From Acanthochromis polyacanthus (lineage: Eukaryota; Chordata; Actinopteri; Pomacentridae): a stretch of 64,000 bases of DNA. Made by a program: the position numbers and the translations under genes. Positions 36,603-49,389 of this stretch are shown piece after piece. How positions within the stretch are numbered: position 1 is the first letter of the stretch; each line of letters starts with the position of its first letter. The notes beneath the pieces are model-generated. The model was not told where the DNA came from, made no database searches, and worked only from the letters and a program-made list of their open reading frames with translations. The stretch is from positions 11,707,983 through 11,771,982 of the forward strand of contig NC_067122.1 of assembly GCF_021347895.1 (NCBI RefSeq). Reading direction: 5' to 3'.

Positions 36603-38690
36603 ATCCACTGCTGCTCTATACAAGTGGCTAACATGGATCCATCTCTCTGTCACACAGGATTATTCATTCAGTTCCATATAGTGTTAATGATATAATATTG
36701 GATTAATTTTTTTTTATCATTGTCTAAGGCATACCTAAGCCAGCTTATGAGACACCACAAACTCATATTGAGCAGATTCAGAATGCTACGTTAACATTGT
36801 CAGACATTACCCCAAAAATCCAAAGATTAAAATAAATGAATAAATTGAAAAGAGGATAAATCCGATTTTTCAGACTTTCATGTCAACAAAGTTTAAACAC
36901 AGAGAAAATGTTATGTTTACTACTGGCAAAAGTTTGAACTATCAATTATTTCCTGGCTTAAATGACCATTTCATTTTTTTTAATCATTTCTATGCAGAAA
37001 TACTAAATTTCAGGGTTTTGATGAACCATTCGATGCAGAATTGACACACTGTTGTGTCTATTGAATAAACCTAGGAAACTGTTAGCTTTTATTTGAGTTA
37101 TATATGGAGTTTATGTTGACACAATACATTTTATAAAATATCTAATTCCAAGCAGGATTGTGCGATGTTGGCACTTCATCACATTGATGCAAACATTGTT
37201 CAAAAAATAATTTTGTCACCAGGTAGTCTTTTTCATAGATTTTTTTTTTTTTTTGAGATTGCCTCATAGACTGAGAGGTATTAAAGGGGGAGCTGTCACA
37301 TTATGAATGGTATGCAAAAATCTTTCATATTGTGTTTACCCGAAGGATATGTAATCATATCCTTCAGTCACGCTGCCTTAACCAGTATTTTCAAGGTAAA
37401 CCAGTAGAAGAATCTCACTTCCAAGAAGCTTATTCGTGTGGAAAATCAAGTCAATAAGTTGAAGTGAGACCCTTTTAAACTTGTTCACAATATCAAACAA
37501 AACAGAGGTGTCACTGCTGGACTGGAAACAGATCAGCAGCTGTCATCTACAAAGGCACAGGAACTGAAGCACACTGTGGGAAATGATCCACCTGTTTCCT
37601 GTTTATTTACCACTTTCTGTACACTGCATACATTCAGAGATCATATATATTACAAGCAGGTGTTTGGTTGTGGTGAAGCACAACGGAAGACATTTAAGTT
37701 ACTCTAAAATGTAAAAAATAAATCCTAGTTCACTGTTTTACTTTTTCCAACATAATTTTTTTAGGCGTGAAATAAAAAATTGTGATATTACATGTATATT
37801 TGATGGAAGATCTATGTCATACAGTGAATTAAAACCTTTTTGAGGATGGGTAATCTTGTATACATGGAATTGTTTTGAATAAACCTATTTTGATCAAATA
37901 AATGCTGAAGTATTATTTATCTTTCACAGTTTTTGAAAACATCTTTAAAGACTTGTGTTTTGACTGATACAATTCATGAGCAGGAAAAATGTAATTGTCG
38001 CCTGTCTGTGTCTGATATACTAGTGCTCTATCACGTGTTTTACATTTATTACACAGTGAATAATGAACAGAAGCTTAACTTTAAGAAATTACATGGCAAA
38101 TCACACTAAAAATAATAGGAAAAAAATGCAACTGGATGTTTTCCCAAAACCTCTAAGACCTAGTTTCAGCTAAGAAAAAATCCCCTTATTCTCTGGTTGT
38201 AGATTTTCTAGCATATGTGATATTAATATTTTCCTTGTTTTATACGATTTTAGTGAAACATATTTGGGTTTTTGATTAAATAAGGAATTTAAAGATGTCA
38301 CTTAAGTTTTTAAGAAGCACATTACAGAATAGACCACTGATTATTTTTGATGTTTGTTTAACTTCAGCCTTAAACATGTTCACTAGTTATTGCATCACAT
38401 TTCACAAAGAAATGTCGCGATTTAGTAATTATGGCCATCAGGAAGAATCATCAGTACAATATACAATCAGAGACAAAGAAGGCCATGATGTGGGGGATTA
38501 TATTTGAATGAGAGTAAAGAATCTGCCTGATATTTCATAAGACATCTGATGACACCATGGGCATTTTATAAATAAATAAATACAATAAAAAAATTAAATG
38601 GCATTGGGATCCAGTTTTCCGACATTTAACAGAGCACTCCCTCTTTTATACAAAGACAAACACGACAGAGGGCGGGACGACTGCCAGGGG
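36603..38690. other. fbxl12 3' UTR and spacer
   Basis: AT-rich, with candidate AATAAA signals near 36831, 37062 and 37877. No gene, RNA or recognised repeat was found. Confidence 0.5.
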
Positions 38691-38871
38691 TAACCAATCA
38701 CACACTTCCTCCTGCTGCAATTCTGGCCAACGGGAGCCTTCTGTTTGCAGCACACCGACCAATGACGGTCGCGAAGACGGGCTTTTTGAAAACGTTGGCG
38801 GCCGAGGAAGTTCTAAATAGAAAGACGCGATTTTCCACGCTGTAAAGTTACCATCATTTCCCTTTTCTACA
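38691..38871 (+). promoter_or_regulatory. aurkb promoter with CCAAT boxes and a CHR-like element
   Basis: CCAAT boxes at 38694-38698 and 38759-38763 (about 65 bp apart), then a CHR element TTTGAA at 38785-38790 followed by GGCGGCC, ~85 bp before the start codon. Spaced CCAAT (NF-Y) boxes plus a CHR are the hallmark of G2/M genes controlled by the DREAM and MYB-MuvB complexes; mammalian AURKB is of this class. Confidence 0.6.
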
Positions 38872-41800
38872 ATGCAGGTAATTTGTTCTTTATTATTTAT
38901 TGGAGAGACAGAATTTGGCAGTAATTGAAAACACCGAGCTGCTTATGACAGCGCAGCATATATTGCTGAAGTTGACGCAGATTGTAGCTAATGTTAGCTA
39001 AACTTGGATTTGCTAGTTACCTTAGCTAGCTAACTTGTAGCGTTAGCTTGAGGTAAACATGAGAACAAGTAGTGTGATATATGTTTCCCGCTAAATATAC
39101 ATAAGTAAACAGATTTTAGTTAAAGTAGATCAACCTTAGAATTCAACCATAGTTTTGAGGCAGTTGTTAACATTAATTAACTTAACTCTTCAACTGTGGC
39201 CTCTACAACCATTTTCATTGTTTAACTGAAGCAACTTAACGTTTTAATTTAACTCGGACGTGCAACACGTCCTCAGCAGATGCAGATTTGTATCAATAGA
39301 GCACACTTGTACCAAAAACATAATTTAAATTTGACAATAATGTGTTAAACAAATTTGATATACCTCACATGTCGTATTGTGTTTAGTTATGTGAATGTGG
39401 TAGAACATTTAGCATCGTGGAGCTAAATATTCAACTACAAATCTCTCAATCTGTATACACTGACTCTGAAGATGTCATAGAAAAGGGATCACTTCAATGC
39501 AATCCAGTACAAAACAGTATTTCTTGCACAATAAAGAAAATATTAATGGAAGAGCAAATGTGTGTCTACTCCTACTACCGTAAGTTTATGTGAGTGGTAT
39601 TTATTTCTTCACAGAATAAGGAAAATTACGAGCCTAGAGGTCTTCAGAGACCGGTAAGTAATAATAGCAAAGACTGGCTATAGAAGTAATTGAAAAGTGA
39701 TCACTAGTCGGACTTAAGAAGAGGACATGTCAGATTGAGCATGGTCTGAAGTGGCATGAAAAAAACTGGAAATCAGTGTTAAAAAAAATGCCTAGCATTC
39801 AGTACTATTGTAATTTTATGGCCTGGAGTTAGATTTTTTTTTTCTGTTGTTTTTGTGCCAGTTAAGTAGCTGCATTTTTGTTTTTCCTCTGAACATCAGT
39901 TTGCAACCCCAAGTATGATCACAGGCCCACAACGTGTTCTGGTGAAGCCACGAGTAGAGACAATCAAGAATGCCATCACAGGTAAGTTCTTTCTCCTTAA
40001 ACACAGATGCCTTTCAGACATTTCAGAATATGTGCGTATTTTGATTGTGTTGTCATTTTTAGGCCCCGGAAGAGAATGTGTTGGCTCATCCTCCAGCTTA
40101 GTTTCAAAGTAAGTATCTGAGTAGTGCTTCTCTATTTGTATATTGGTTGTTTTGTTAAATGTTCGCAAACATCTAAGTGATGTTTTGCGCTTAATACAGG
40201 AAAATTTCCATTGATGACTTCGACATCGGTCGCCCGCTTGGAAAGGGCAAATTTGGCAATGTGTACCTTGCAAGGGTGAAGGAGCTGCAAGCCATTGTGG
40301 CGCTGAAGGTGTTGTTCAAGTCCCAGATGGAGAAGGAAGGTGTGGAGCATCAACTCAGGAGGGAGATTGAGATTCAGGCCCATCTCAAGTTAGTATCCTG
40401 AAAACATTTTTGTCATCTCTTGTATTGAAGTTGATATACATCTGCTGCAAAGTTGCTGTACATGCTGCTTGGGTATCTTGAGCGCTCTATTTAGGTTTTC
40501 AAACGTGGTTCAATCCAAATGTTTATTGTTTTTCCTTTTTTTTTTTACTAATAAACAATGCTATGAAATGACAGACATCTGCAGGAAAAAAATGTAAATG
40601 TTGATGTCAAATTTTAGAACAAAACAAACTCTAACCTTCAAAATCCTATTGTATATTCAACTAAAAGGGAACTTTTCATCTTTTATCATTCAGTGTTGAT
40701 AGGCTATTACTTGTGACTACAGATAAAAGGAGGCAGCTGCATCAGAGCCAAAGTAGCGCAGTAATAAAGGGATTTATTTTGTTGGGAATTGGTTAAAATT
40801 GGTAAAAAAAACAAAACAAAAATGATACCAATAATATGGATATCAGATCTGATATTCAGTCAAACCCTAGTTTTCTTTTAGATAACAATTGTTGACTCAA
40901 ATTAAACCAATCTCTTATATTTTAAAAAATATTTTACAGTTCTTTTTTTATGGCTATTTTTGTGCACTTAAAATTAGAAAAATAATAGTAACATTTTGCC
41001 ACTTGAACACTGTTTGGCATTCAAAATTACCTTTTTTGGAATTCCTGTGTCCTATTGTAGACAATTCTGTACATCTCTATGCACATTTCCTGGAAGGGTA
41101 CTTGCTGCCATCTGCTGTGTATTTCAGGAACATTCATCAAGGGTCGCATTCACCCACCTAATGCAACTGGTGCCAAATATAAGCTTGATTAGTTAAACGC
41201 CTCTCAAGTTTTACTGTGAATTAATACGTCTTTATTTAATAGTTTTTAAGATTTTTTTTATACACTTCGATGATGGGTTAAACACTAAAATCATACAGGA
41301 CAGTTGGCACTGCTTGAGCTGAAACAGTGATGATGTTCGTCTGAAAAAGAAAACGTCTGATGTCTTTGTGACAGCAGGAGTGACTAATGGCAATGATAGC
41401 TCAAGAAAAACAGTCAAATGATTTTTTTGATGTAATTGTCTGTTTCTAGATTAAGTGGATACTTCAATAATACAATATTTTAACTCGTATTCATACAGCT
41501 TGCTCAAAGATTTATTTTTGAAATTCTGTCAACAAACTACCTCAAAATCTGCTCTTTATTCCTCAGGCACCCCAACATCCTTCGCTTCTACAATTATTTC
41601 CACGACCGCAAGAGGGTATTCTTGGTTCTTGAGTACGCCCCACGAGGTGAAATGTACAAAGAACTACAGAGATGTGGAAGATTTGATGACCGGCGTAGTG
41701 CCACAGTAAGAACTAAACCAAATTTGCAAACTGGTGATGATTAATTCTACTGTAATGTGTTCAGCTTCAAAAATGGATTTGATTGTCTTATGTTGCTAGT

Positions 41801-44800
41801 GTTATTTGGGTGTGGTTGTAATTTAATCTGGCTGCACAGTGGTGTAGTGGTTAGCACTTTTGCCTTGCAGCAAGAAGATCCCTGGTTCAAATCCTGGCCT
41901 GGCCCTTGGATCTTTCTGCATGGAGTTTGCATGTTCTCCCTGTGCATGCGTGGGTTTTCTCCGAGCACTCCGGCTTCCTCCCACAGTCCAAAAATATGCT
42001 GAGGTTAATTGGTTACTCTAAATTGTCCGTAGGTGTGAATGTGAGTGTGATTGTTTGTCTGTATATGTAGCCCTGCGACAGACTGGCGACCTGTCCAGGG
42101 TGTCCCCTTCCTTCGCCCGAGTCAGCTGGGATAGGCTCCAGCACCCCCCGCGACCCTACTGAGGATAAAAGCGGTGTATAGAGAATGGATGGATGTAATT
42201 TAATCTGAACATCTTTAACTTCCCAGTACATGGAGGAGATCTCTGACGCTCTACTGTACTGCCATGAGAAGAAAGTGATTCATCGTGACATTAAGCCAGA
42301 GAATCTGCTTCTCGGTTATCGTGGAGAGCTGAAAATTGCTGATTTTGGCTGGTCTGTCCATGCACCATCTCTAAGGTGAGGAATCACAGTGTCAACACAT
42401 CACTGTGGTTTGTTATAAAACCTTCTCTGTGCTGTTACACCTGGCCACTTCTCTGCCTTCCCTGCTTAACTCACTATTCACTTTATACTCTTCCAGACGT
42501 CGCACCATGTGTGGGACGCTGGACTATCTTCCTCCAGAGATGGTCGAGGGACACACTCACAGTGAGAAAGTGGACTTGTGGTGCATTGGTGTCCTTTGCT
42601 ACGAATGTTTAGTTGGCAACCCACCATTTGAAGCAGCCAGCCACTCAGAAACATACAAAAGAATTATGAAGGTTGGTGTGTGATGCACTGAATCAATTAA
42701 ATGTATTTGTCATGTCAATGTTGGTGTAGTAAAATCTAAGAGCAGCATCTGCCAGAAACCACAGTCATTCTGCTCTATGTGGAAGGAACTTTTAGGTATC
42801 TTGAATTTCTGACACCAGTCGAGGTAGTGAAGCTTTGGCCTAGCAGGGCTCAACACACTGGTGCTTATCTTGGAATGAGTGTTTGGCAGGTAATGTTACT
42901 GAAGAGTGAGGACCTGTTCTGCTTCCACTCTCCCTCCTGGACTCTGAAAGCCTTTTAAACATTCTTGTGTTTGAAAAACACTGAAGTGGTTAATGCACAT
43001 TTGCAATACATTAATATGAAGCGTTAAAGGGATATTCTGGCAGTTTTTCATTATTCTTGTTAGAAATAATAGTATTATACTCAAGATATTTGCTGGAAAA
43101 AAAGTCCAACAGAGCACGAAACACAAGCGGTCAGATGATGATACAGATTTAAATCTGAGATAAATGTAGCTAATCTCAGGTTTGTGTGCTTAAATCATAT
43201 CTGACAGATCAGCTACATGCAATCGTATTAAGAAACAAAGGGGAAATTATTATTCTAACTTGAATTGTTCTTACCAGAACGTTTTAGAGTTTTATCGTTT
43301 TTCCAGCTCTTAAGAATTAATTTGAGTACAGTGTTATGAACTGATGGTAGTAAAAGCCTAAACCTGAAAAATACAAGATGACATGCACTGAATTGTCCTT
43401 TTTAAATTGCCAGTGTAAAATAATCAGTAATTGACTCAACAGATGTGAACAACTGGGAGACACAATGTTAACTGAAGATTCCTTCCAAACCATAACTCTA
43501 TGATTTTTTTTTTCTTTAAAGTTCAATTTCCTAGTCAGGAATGACCTGCTTCCCTTCACAAAATTCAGGATTTCTAAATATACAAATATTTTTCATTTGA
43601 AAAGTTTAGGAACTGGACTCCTACTCACAGGTTTCCTCCTGAAACTCAGATTTTAGAGGAGTTCAGAGAATTAGTATAGTACAGCCATGGCCATAAGTTT
43701 GGACACAAGTACCATGACGCTTGTGAATCTTAGAAAATACCACAAAATTGTCACTTAAAATACAGTACACAACTGCTGAGAACTATATTAAGTTTCATAT
43801 TTTAAAAAAACATCAAAAGAGTTTGGTGTCATTTTGTTATTCTTACCAAATTCGGTTGTGAAAGTACTGCATTTTTTTGTTATTTTCTTCTAATATTATG
43901 TTTTGGGAACAAAGTTGTTCCAATTGTTGGAATTTATTGATAATATTATATCCCTTGTTGATTTGTTGACTAATTAAACTGGTGCTGTCAAAAAAAATAT
44001 TAGTTATGTTCTGTAATAGACATCAAAACAGACATAATAAGTCATGCTGTGTCCAAACTTATGGCCATGGCTGTATCTCCATTTCCTAGCCTTCACCTTT
44101 ACACCAGCACGGCAACCACAAAAACACCTCAAGATCCAAAACAGAAAACAGTGCATGAAAAATGTACATATTTTTACCCGTAGTGTCTCGCTTTAAGTCA
44201 AATTAATAAATTATCAGATTTTTGTGCTGATTTATTCAGCAGTTTGACTGATCAAATCAACCTTTTGACTCTGATAAATGTGCAATTCTGGCTGCAGCAG
44301 CTGTGAAAAGAAGTTTGATCAGCGTCGTATGAAGACTTAGATGTAAGAATGTGAAACATGCAGCCGGAACCAGGAAGTTAATGAGGATAGAAAAACATGC
44401 CGCACATGTTTGGCTGATTAAAGACATCAACCAGTAACAGAGAAATGAAAGACACATGTTGTTTTCATAACTCGGCAGGTGTGTCTTTTTTCAGCTTCAG
44501 TTACAATCTCAGGTAATTCTCAGGAACACTACGGTTCCTGAGAACAGTGCCTGGAACTGTTGCTTCAAAACATTTCTCTGTTTACAGCCATGGCCATAAG
44601 TTTGGACACAGCATGACTTACTATGTCTGTTTTGATGTCTATTACAGAACATAACTAATATTTTTTGACAGCACCAGTTTAATTAGTCAACAAATCAACA
44701 AGGGATGTAATATTATCAATAAATTACAACAACTGGAACAACTTTGTTCCCAAAACATAATATTAGAAGAAAATAACAAAAAAAATGCAGCACTTTCACA

Positions 44801-45487
44801 ACCGAATTTGGTAAGAATAACAAAATGACACCAAACTCTTTTGATGTTTTTTTAAAATATGAAACTTAATATAGTTCTCAGCAGTTGTGTACTGTATTTT
44901 AAGTGACGATTTTGTGGTATTTTCTAAGATTCACAAGCGTCATGGTACTTGTGTCCAAACTTATGGCCATGGCTGTATAGTATTGACCAGATAAATGTGA
45001 AAGCAGCCCAGTGTCAGACTTTCCACATACATCATTCTGAACAGTGAAGTGAAGGCATTCAAGAGAAGTAATTATGGCCAAAAATACATTTTTGAGTGCA
45101 CAGTAACTTCAACTATGAGTGGTCAATTACTAATCTGGGAATCATTAGTCTTACTGATCAACTGTTTATAGAGACTGTGTTTTTTCCACAGTGTGCCTTG
45201 CATCTCCATAATGGGTAGCATCCAACATTTAGCTGAGTTAAAATCTTGAGGAGTGTCATTTTTCCTGTAGTTGTCACTGTACTGAAGAATAAATTCCATC
45301 TTGCCATTTTTAGGTGGATCTGAAGTTCCCTAAAATCGTCTCAGATGGTGCTCGGGACCTGATTTCCAAGCTGCTTCGCCACAACCCCATCGATCGCCTC
45401 TCTCTACAGAGCGTCATCGACCACCCGTGGGTCCGCTCTAACTCCCACCGGCTCTTGCCTCCGACCTACCCAGCCAAGAAATCCTGA
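38872..45487 (+). CDS. aurkb: Aurora kinase B, complete
   Basis: Serine/threonine kinase of the chromosomal passenger complex (with INCENP, survivin, borealin), acting at centromeres and the midzone. Nine exons: 38872-38877 (only ATG CAG), 39615-39653, 39900-39981, 40063-40108, 40200-40388, 41567-41705, 42227-42375, 42497-42671, 45314-45487; 332 residues, phases consistent. Seen: KEN motif near the N terminus ([11 protein letters not shown]), Gly loop GKGKFG (72-77), catalytic K94, HRDIKPEN (186-193), DFG (206-208), activation-loop T220 in RRRTMCGT, and PPEMVEG. The short, poorly conserved N terminus and the chain around the activation loop favour Aurora B over Aurora A, though fish paralogy makes a tree the final test. 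Intron 8 (2.6 kb) carries an inverted MITE pair; intron 6 carries a SINE. AATAAA near 45997. Confidence 0.93.
41831..42194 (+). mobile_element. tRNA-derived SINE in aurkb intron 6
   Basis: A 364-bp element flanked by a perfect 13-bp target duplication GTAATTTAATCTG (41818-41830 and 42195-42207). The head has an A-box-like GTGTAGTGGTTAGCAC and B-box-like GGTTCAAATCC, followed by the body GCATGGAGTTTGCATGTTCT typical of a very common teleost SINE, and a tail of GGATGGATG. It ends only ~30 bp before exon 7. The exact family name is not assigned. Confidence 0.88.
43680..44075 (+). mobile_element. Tc1/mariner-type MITE, copy 1 (aurkb intron 8)
   Basis: A 396-bp non-coding element with ~28-bp terminal inverted repeats: left TACAGCCATGGCCATAAGTT, right its reverse complement. 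TA at the ends fits a Tc1/mariner target duplication. Confidence 0.88.
44583..44977 (-). mobile_element. Tc1/mariner-type MITE, copy 2, inverted (aurkb intron 8)
   Basis: A second copy of the same element in the opposite orientation, ~507 bp from the first. The interior is nearly identical throughout (for example the CGTCATGGTACTTGTGTCC end mirrors the start of copy 1). Confidence 0.88.
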
Positions 45488-46329
45488 GCCCACCTGAGAA
45501 TCCCACTTCCTCTGAGGGATGTTTTATCTGTACTCCACAAGAGACTTGTGCTCTGTACACAATGAAGATAAGGAGAAAAAAATCTGTCGTTTGAAAAGCT
45601 GGAACTTTAGAATGTGAAGAATATTTCACTACTCTTGCTTGAAAATGACAGCAGTTAATAGATCATTAAAGAATTGCTGATTTTTTTTCCCCCTAACACT
45701 CGGATTAATTGCTCCAACTAGTCAACATGCATACCCACTTTTTATTATTTTTTACATTGTACAGTGTGATGTCAGTATCTATGTCCAGTACTTTACCATG
45801 AGGTGTTTGTTTTTTTATTATTTCTTTATTGAAACGTTTTAAAATGTACATGGCTGTGTTTTAGATTTCTGTATTGGATGGTGTTGATGCCAAAGTACTA
45901 CTGCCTCGATCTGAGTATATTCTCAAATAGTTAAGATGATGTGTTTAGGGCTTGGGGTCTGGAAAGCATGCTTTATCTTTCTCAAGCTGTATTTCTAATA
46001 AATATTCTTAAAGGATTTGTGGACATGTAATGAGTAATTGATTGTGTGTAGAGGTTGTCTTTAGTCTTTGTTGAAGCTTGGAGAAAATCTTCACTTTGGA
46101 GGATGCAGTTTGTAAGGGTTTTAAAGGAGTTTATATCACATCACTGAAGTGGAGTATCAGGTTTCAGAAAAGGATGAGTAATTGATTTGTTGTAAAGCTA
46201 TAGCTCCCCGAAGGAACAAGGCGTGGTGTAAATTCTTAACCAGCTTCATATTTACTGGCGTTATAATTTGGCTTTTCACATCTATGCAACCACATGTCAT
46301 ATCCTATAATGTCTCCGTTCATGGAACAC
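45488..46329. other. aurkb 3' UTR and spacer to the tRNA
   Basis: The 3' untranslated region up to about AATAAA at 45997-46002, then ~320 bp without recognisable features before the tRNA gene. Confidence 0.6.
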
Positions 46330-46411
46330 GGTAGCGTGGCCGAGCGGTCTAAGGCGCTGGATTAAGGCTCCAGTCTCTTCGGGGGCGTGGGTTCGAATCC
46401 CACCGCTGCCA
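46330..46411 (+). tRNA. tRNA-Leu(AAG)
   Basis: An 82-base tRNA with a 7-bp acceptor stem (GGTAGCG with CGCTGCC, one T-G pair) and discriminator A. A-box TGGCCGAGCGGTCTAAGG, anticodon stem CTGGA/TCCAG with loop TTAAGGC giving anticodon AAG, a long variable arm (CTCTTCGGGGGCGTG region) as required for leucine tRNA, and B-box GGTTCGAATCC. No intron. A pol III terminator TTTT follows at 46416. It stands alone, not in a tRNA cluster. Confidence 0.97.
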
Positions 46412-47330
46412 TTACTTTTGGTTTCATTCGCGCTGTGTAATCGATCATCCACTTCCTAAATACAGAACGTAGTCCACTGATTTGATGTAACTGACGTTAT
46501 TTGTGGATTATTTTTGACGAAGTTACACGAGAGACACGGCAGAAGCGTGGCACGTCGGTTAACCGTTTACCGTCTTCATAGATATTTAACTGTTAGTAAG
46601 CTGAGTCATATTAATTCAGAGTTTCAGTTGTCCTGCCAACCAAATTAATCTAATTACACACAGTTACTGTATTAAACGTGAAGAAGCGGAGATATATTCG
46701 TCGCACCTCACTGCTGCTGGAGGGCGCTGTGTGGATTTAATAGTCTGTCCTGTTTAATATCAGCGAAAGTGGTCAAAATATCAAAGAAAACCATGAACCT
46801 GATACAGTCAAACACCCCCATGCTAAGCTGAATATTACAACCGTAACAAAACATGTGAATGCGGGAACTAAACGCTTGTTTTCTTCTTCTTCTTAGGTGG
46901 TAGTGGTTGGCAAAACATTAACACCACATAAAGTGCACAGTAGGATTTTACAGAGGTTAGTCATGTACTTTGGAATGCTTGTTATCATTTTGTATGAGAG
47001 TAATTTTTGTGACCAACCCTTTAAATAGTCCAGAAGAAGAGATGCAGGTGCCATTACACCAAACAAATAACTGATAGTAAATAACACAAATCTGCTGCCT
47101 GTGTGGCTGAAAAAATACTGAAAAATCTGTCCACCTGCTGCAATTTACAATAAAGTGTGTTTATATTGCTACCCACCTACCTGTTGCCATATTTTGTCAT
47201 TTATTGACATAAACTTATACAGTCTATGGCCTGTAGTCTCAGTTATATACATAATATATATAAACACATAATTTGCATCACTTTCAAAACCTCTGAAGTA
47301 AATAGGCTACAATAACAAATACGCATGGCA
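46412..47330. other. Spacer with a possible retroelement tail
   Basis: No gene recognised. On the minus strand, 47100-46885 ends with CCAACCACTACCACC followed by AAG repeats, resembling the 3' end of a teleost retroelement; the family is not identified and this is weak. Confidence 0.3.
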
Positions 47331-47678
47331 TACACTACTGTTCAAAAGTTTACGGTCACTTAGAAATATCCTTATTTTTGACAGAAAAGCTTTTTTTTTA
47401 AATGAAGATGACATTAATCAGAAATATAGTCTACACATTATTAATGTGGTAAACAACTATTGTAGCTGAATACAGCTGATTTTTAATGGAATATCTCCAT
47501 AGGGGTACAGAGGAACATTTCCAGCAACCATCACTCCTGTGTTCTAATGCTACATTGTGTTAGCTAATGCTGTTGAAAGGCTAATCGCTGATTAGAAAAT
47601 CTTTGTGCAATTATTTCAGCACATGCGTAAAAGTGTGAGTTTTGTCTGGGCGACTCCAAACTTTTGAACTGTAGTGTA
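47331..47678. mobile_element. Tc1/mariner-type MITE
   Basis: A 348-bp element with terminal inverted repeats TACACTACTGTTCAAAAGTT (left) and the reverse complement of TACACTACAGTTCAAAAGTT (right), with TA ends. Non-coding, AT-rich interior. Confidence 0.85.
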
Positions 47679-48851
47679 CTTTGAGTTGCGTGAAGCCATT
47701 CGGGTAAGACTTTTATCCACATTTTATTACCAATTTTGGTCCATAAACATCACTAAGAACGGAGTGCTGTTACAAACCAGAGTTTTTATATAAATGAAAC
47801 TTTTCAGCGATGACGATAGTCTGCAGGCCAGATTAATGAGACTTACCAATAATGAATGTAAACCACGTTTTCACAAAATGTTAACAGGAGCTTCCTCTCT
47901 GTTCCTGTGCTCTCCTGCAAGTGTCTCTCTGGCTGCGATTTTGCCCTTCTCAAAGGTTTACGTCTTGGACTATAAAATCATGCAAAAGATTATTCCAGGA
48001 AACACAATTACAATCAACAAAGTCTTGTCAGCAAGTGTTAAAATGTGAATTGTGAGAATGGGAAGATATTGCCCAGTGATGTTGGGACTCACAGACCAGA
48101 ACAACCAGAATTTGGTGTGAATTTATGTTTAATGAAAATGATTCATGTTAGGTTGCTTAGGTTCCAAGTTTGCAGTAATGTCACTCCTGAAAACATTACA
48201 ACAGATGCATGAGACTGGATGGGCTAATATTTCCCAACTCATTTTGGCTTTTTGCTGATGCTTTTCAAATGTACACATTTACAAAATAAGGAAACTTCAA
48301 CTGAGAAGCAAAATATTTCATGTGACAGTTCAAACTTAACTGTCAACTTTTACCCTGACAGGTATTTAGTGCCTGTCAATGTTACAGGCCAGTGTCAATA
48401 TTACACTTTAGCTAGATATGCTTTAAAATATTGCAATTCTGCATGAAATATTGGCTGAAAATAAAAATCTAACAATAGTTCTGATGGTACTGCGCTCAAT
48501 GTGACCACAAAAAAAATGCAAATTTGTTGTTTGCTGTGCAGAGAAGCAAAATTATTATTGTTAAATTATTGCTACCAAGCAGCCTGCATAAATTTCACAC
48601 TTCCCTTGTCAATTTTTTCTATTTAGACAGAAACCCCTTAAAGAAAGCCTTTGTTAATTAAGTGCTATAAAAGGAGGAATGGCTAAAGCACGAAAGATCT
48701 GTTTCAAAGCTCATACAAGACAGTAAGGCACATGGAAATCATATCCTTTAAACACACACACTCATAAAGGGGCATTTTGGGTCATATGTCATTTGACTGA
48801 GATACTAATAAAACAAGATTAGTGCAGTGTTTACATTTGAAGAGTTCATTT

Positions 48852-49058
48852 GCAAAAACAGGTAACTACGTTTTCAGAAAACTCATTTTTTTATTGTTTA
48901 CTTGAGATAATAATAACACTAATAATTTATTTTTTCACTTTGTCATGTATTTTTCTACTGAGTCAAATCCACTCAACTTCAGTTTGATTGATATTATCTC
49001 AAGTAAACAATAAAAAAGTTTTCTGAAAATTTATCAAAACGGAGTTATCTGTTTTCGC
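48852..49058. repeat. Foldback element with ~60-bp imperfect inverted arms
   Basis: The left arm (about 48852-48913, GCAAAAACAGGTAACT...) and right arm (about 48987-49058, ...AGTTATCTGTTTTCGC) are inverted copies sharing TTTTCAGAAAAC and TATTGTTTACTTGAGATAAT, around a ~75-bp loop. It has the form of a small MITE, or a single very long hairpin if transcribed. Confidence 0.7.
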
Positions 49059-49389
49059 TACCTATCTGAAAATCCCAACAATTACTATATGAAGCGATAC
49101 TGTGATGTGGATTTCCTGATACAAAAAGAAACAGCTGATGAAAGTGCAGTTCAAGCTTTTACAATGAAACCCAAGATTTCAGACAACTCCACGATTATAG
49201 GCACATTCTGATCTTCTCCATCTCACGGTGAAGACACCTGTTGTAAACAAAGTGTAAAAACAGAATGCTGTCACTCAGTCAAATACTGCACAAACACATT
49301 CATATAAAATACTGAAACTTTTTTCTGAATTCCTAAATACCATTTACAATGAATAGAGTACATACCTGGAGTGAGGTGTAGCTTAACAT

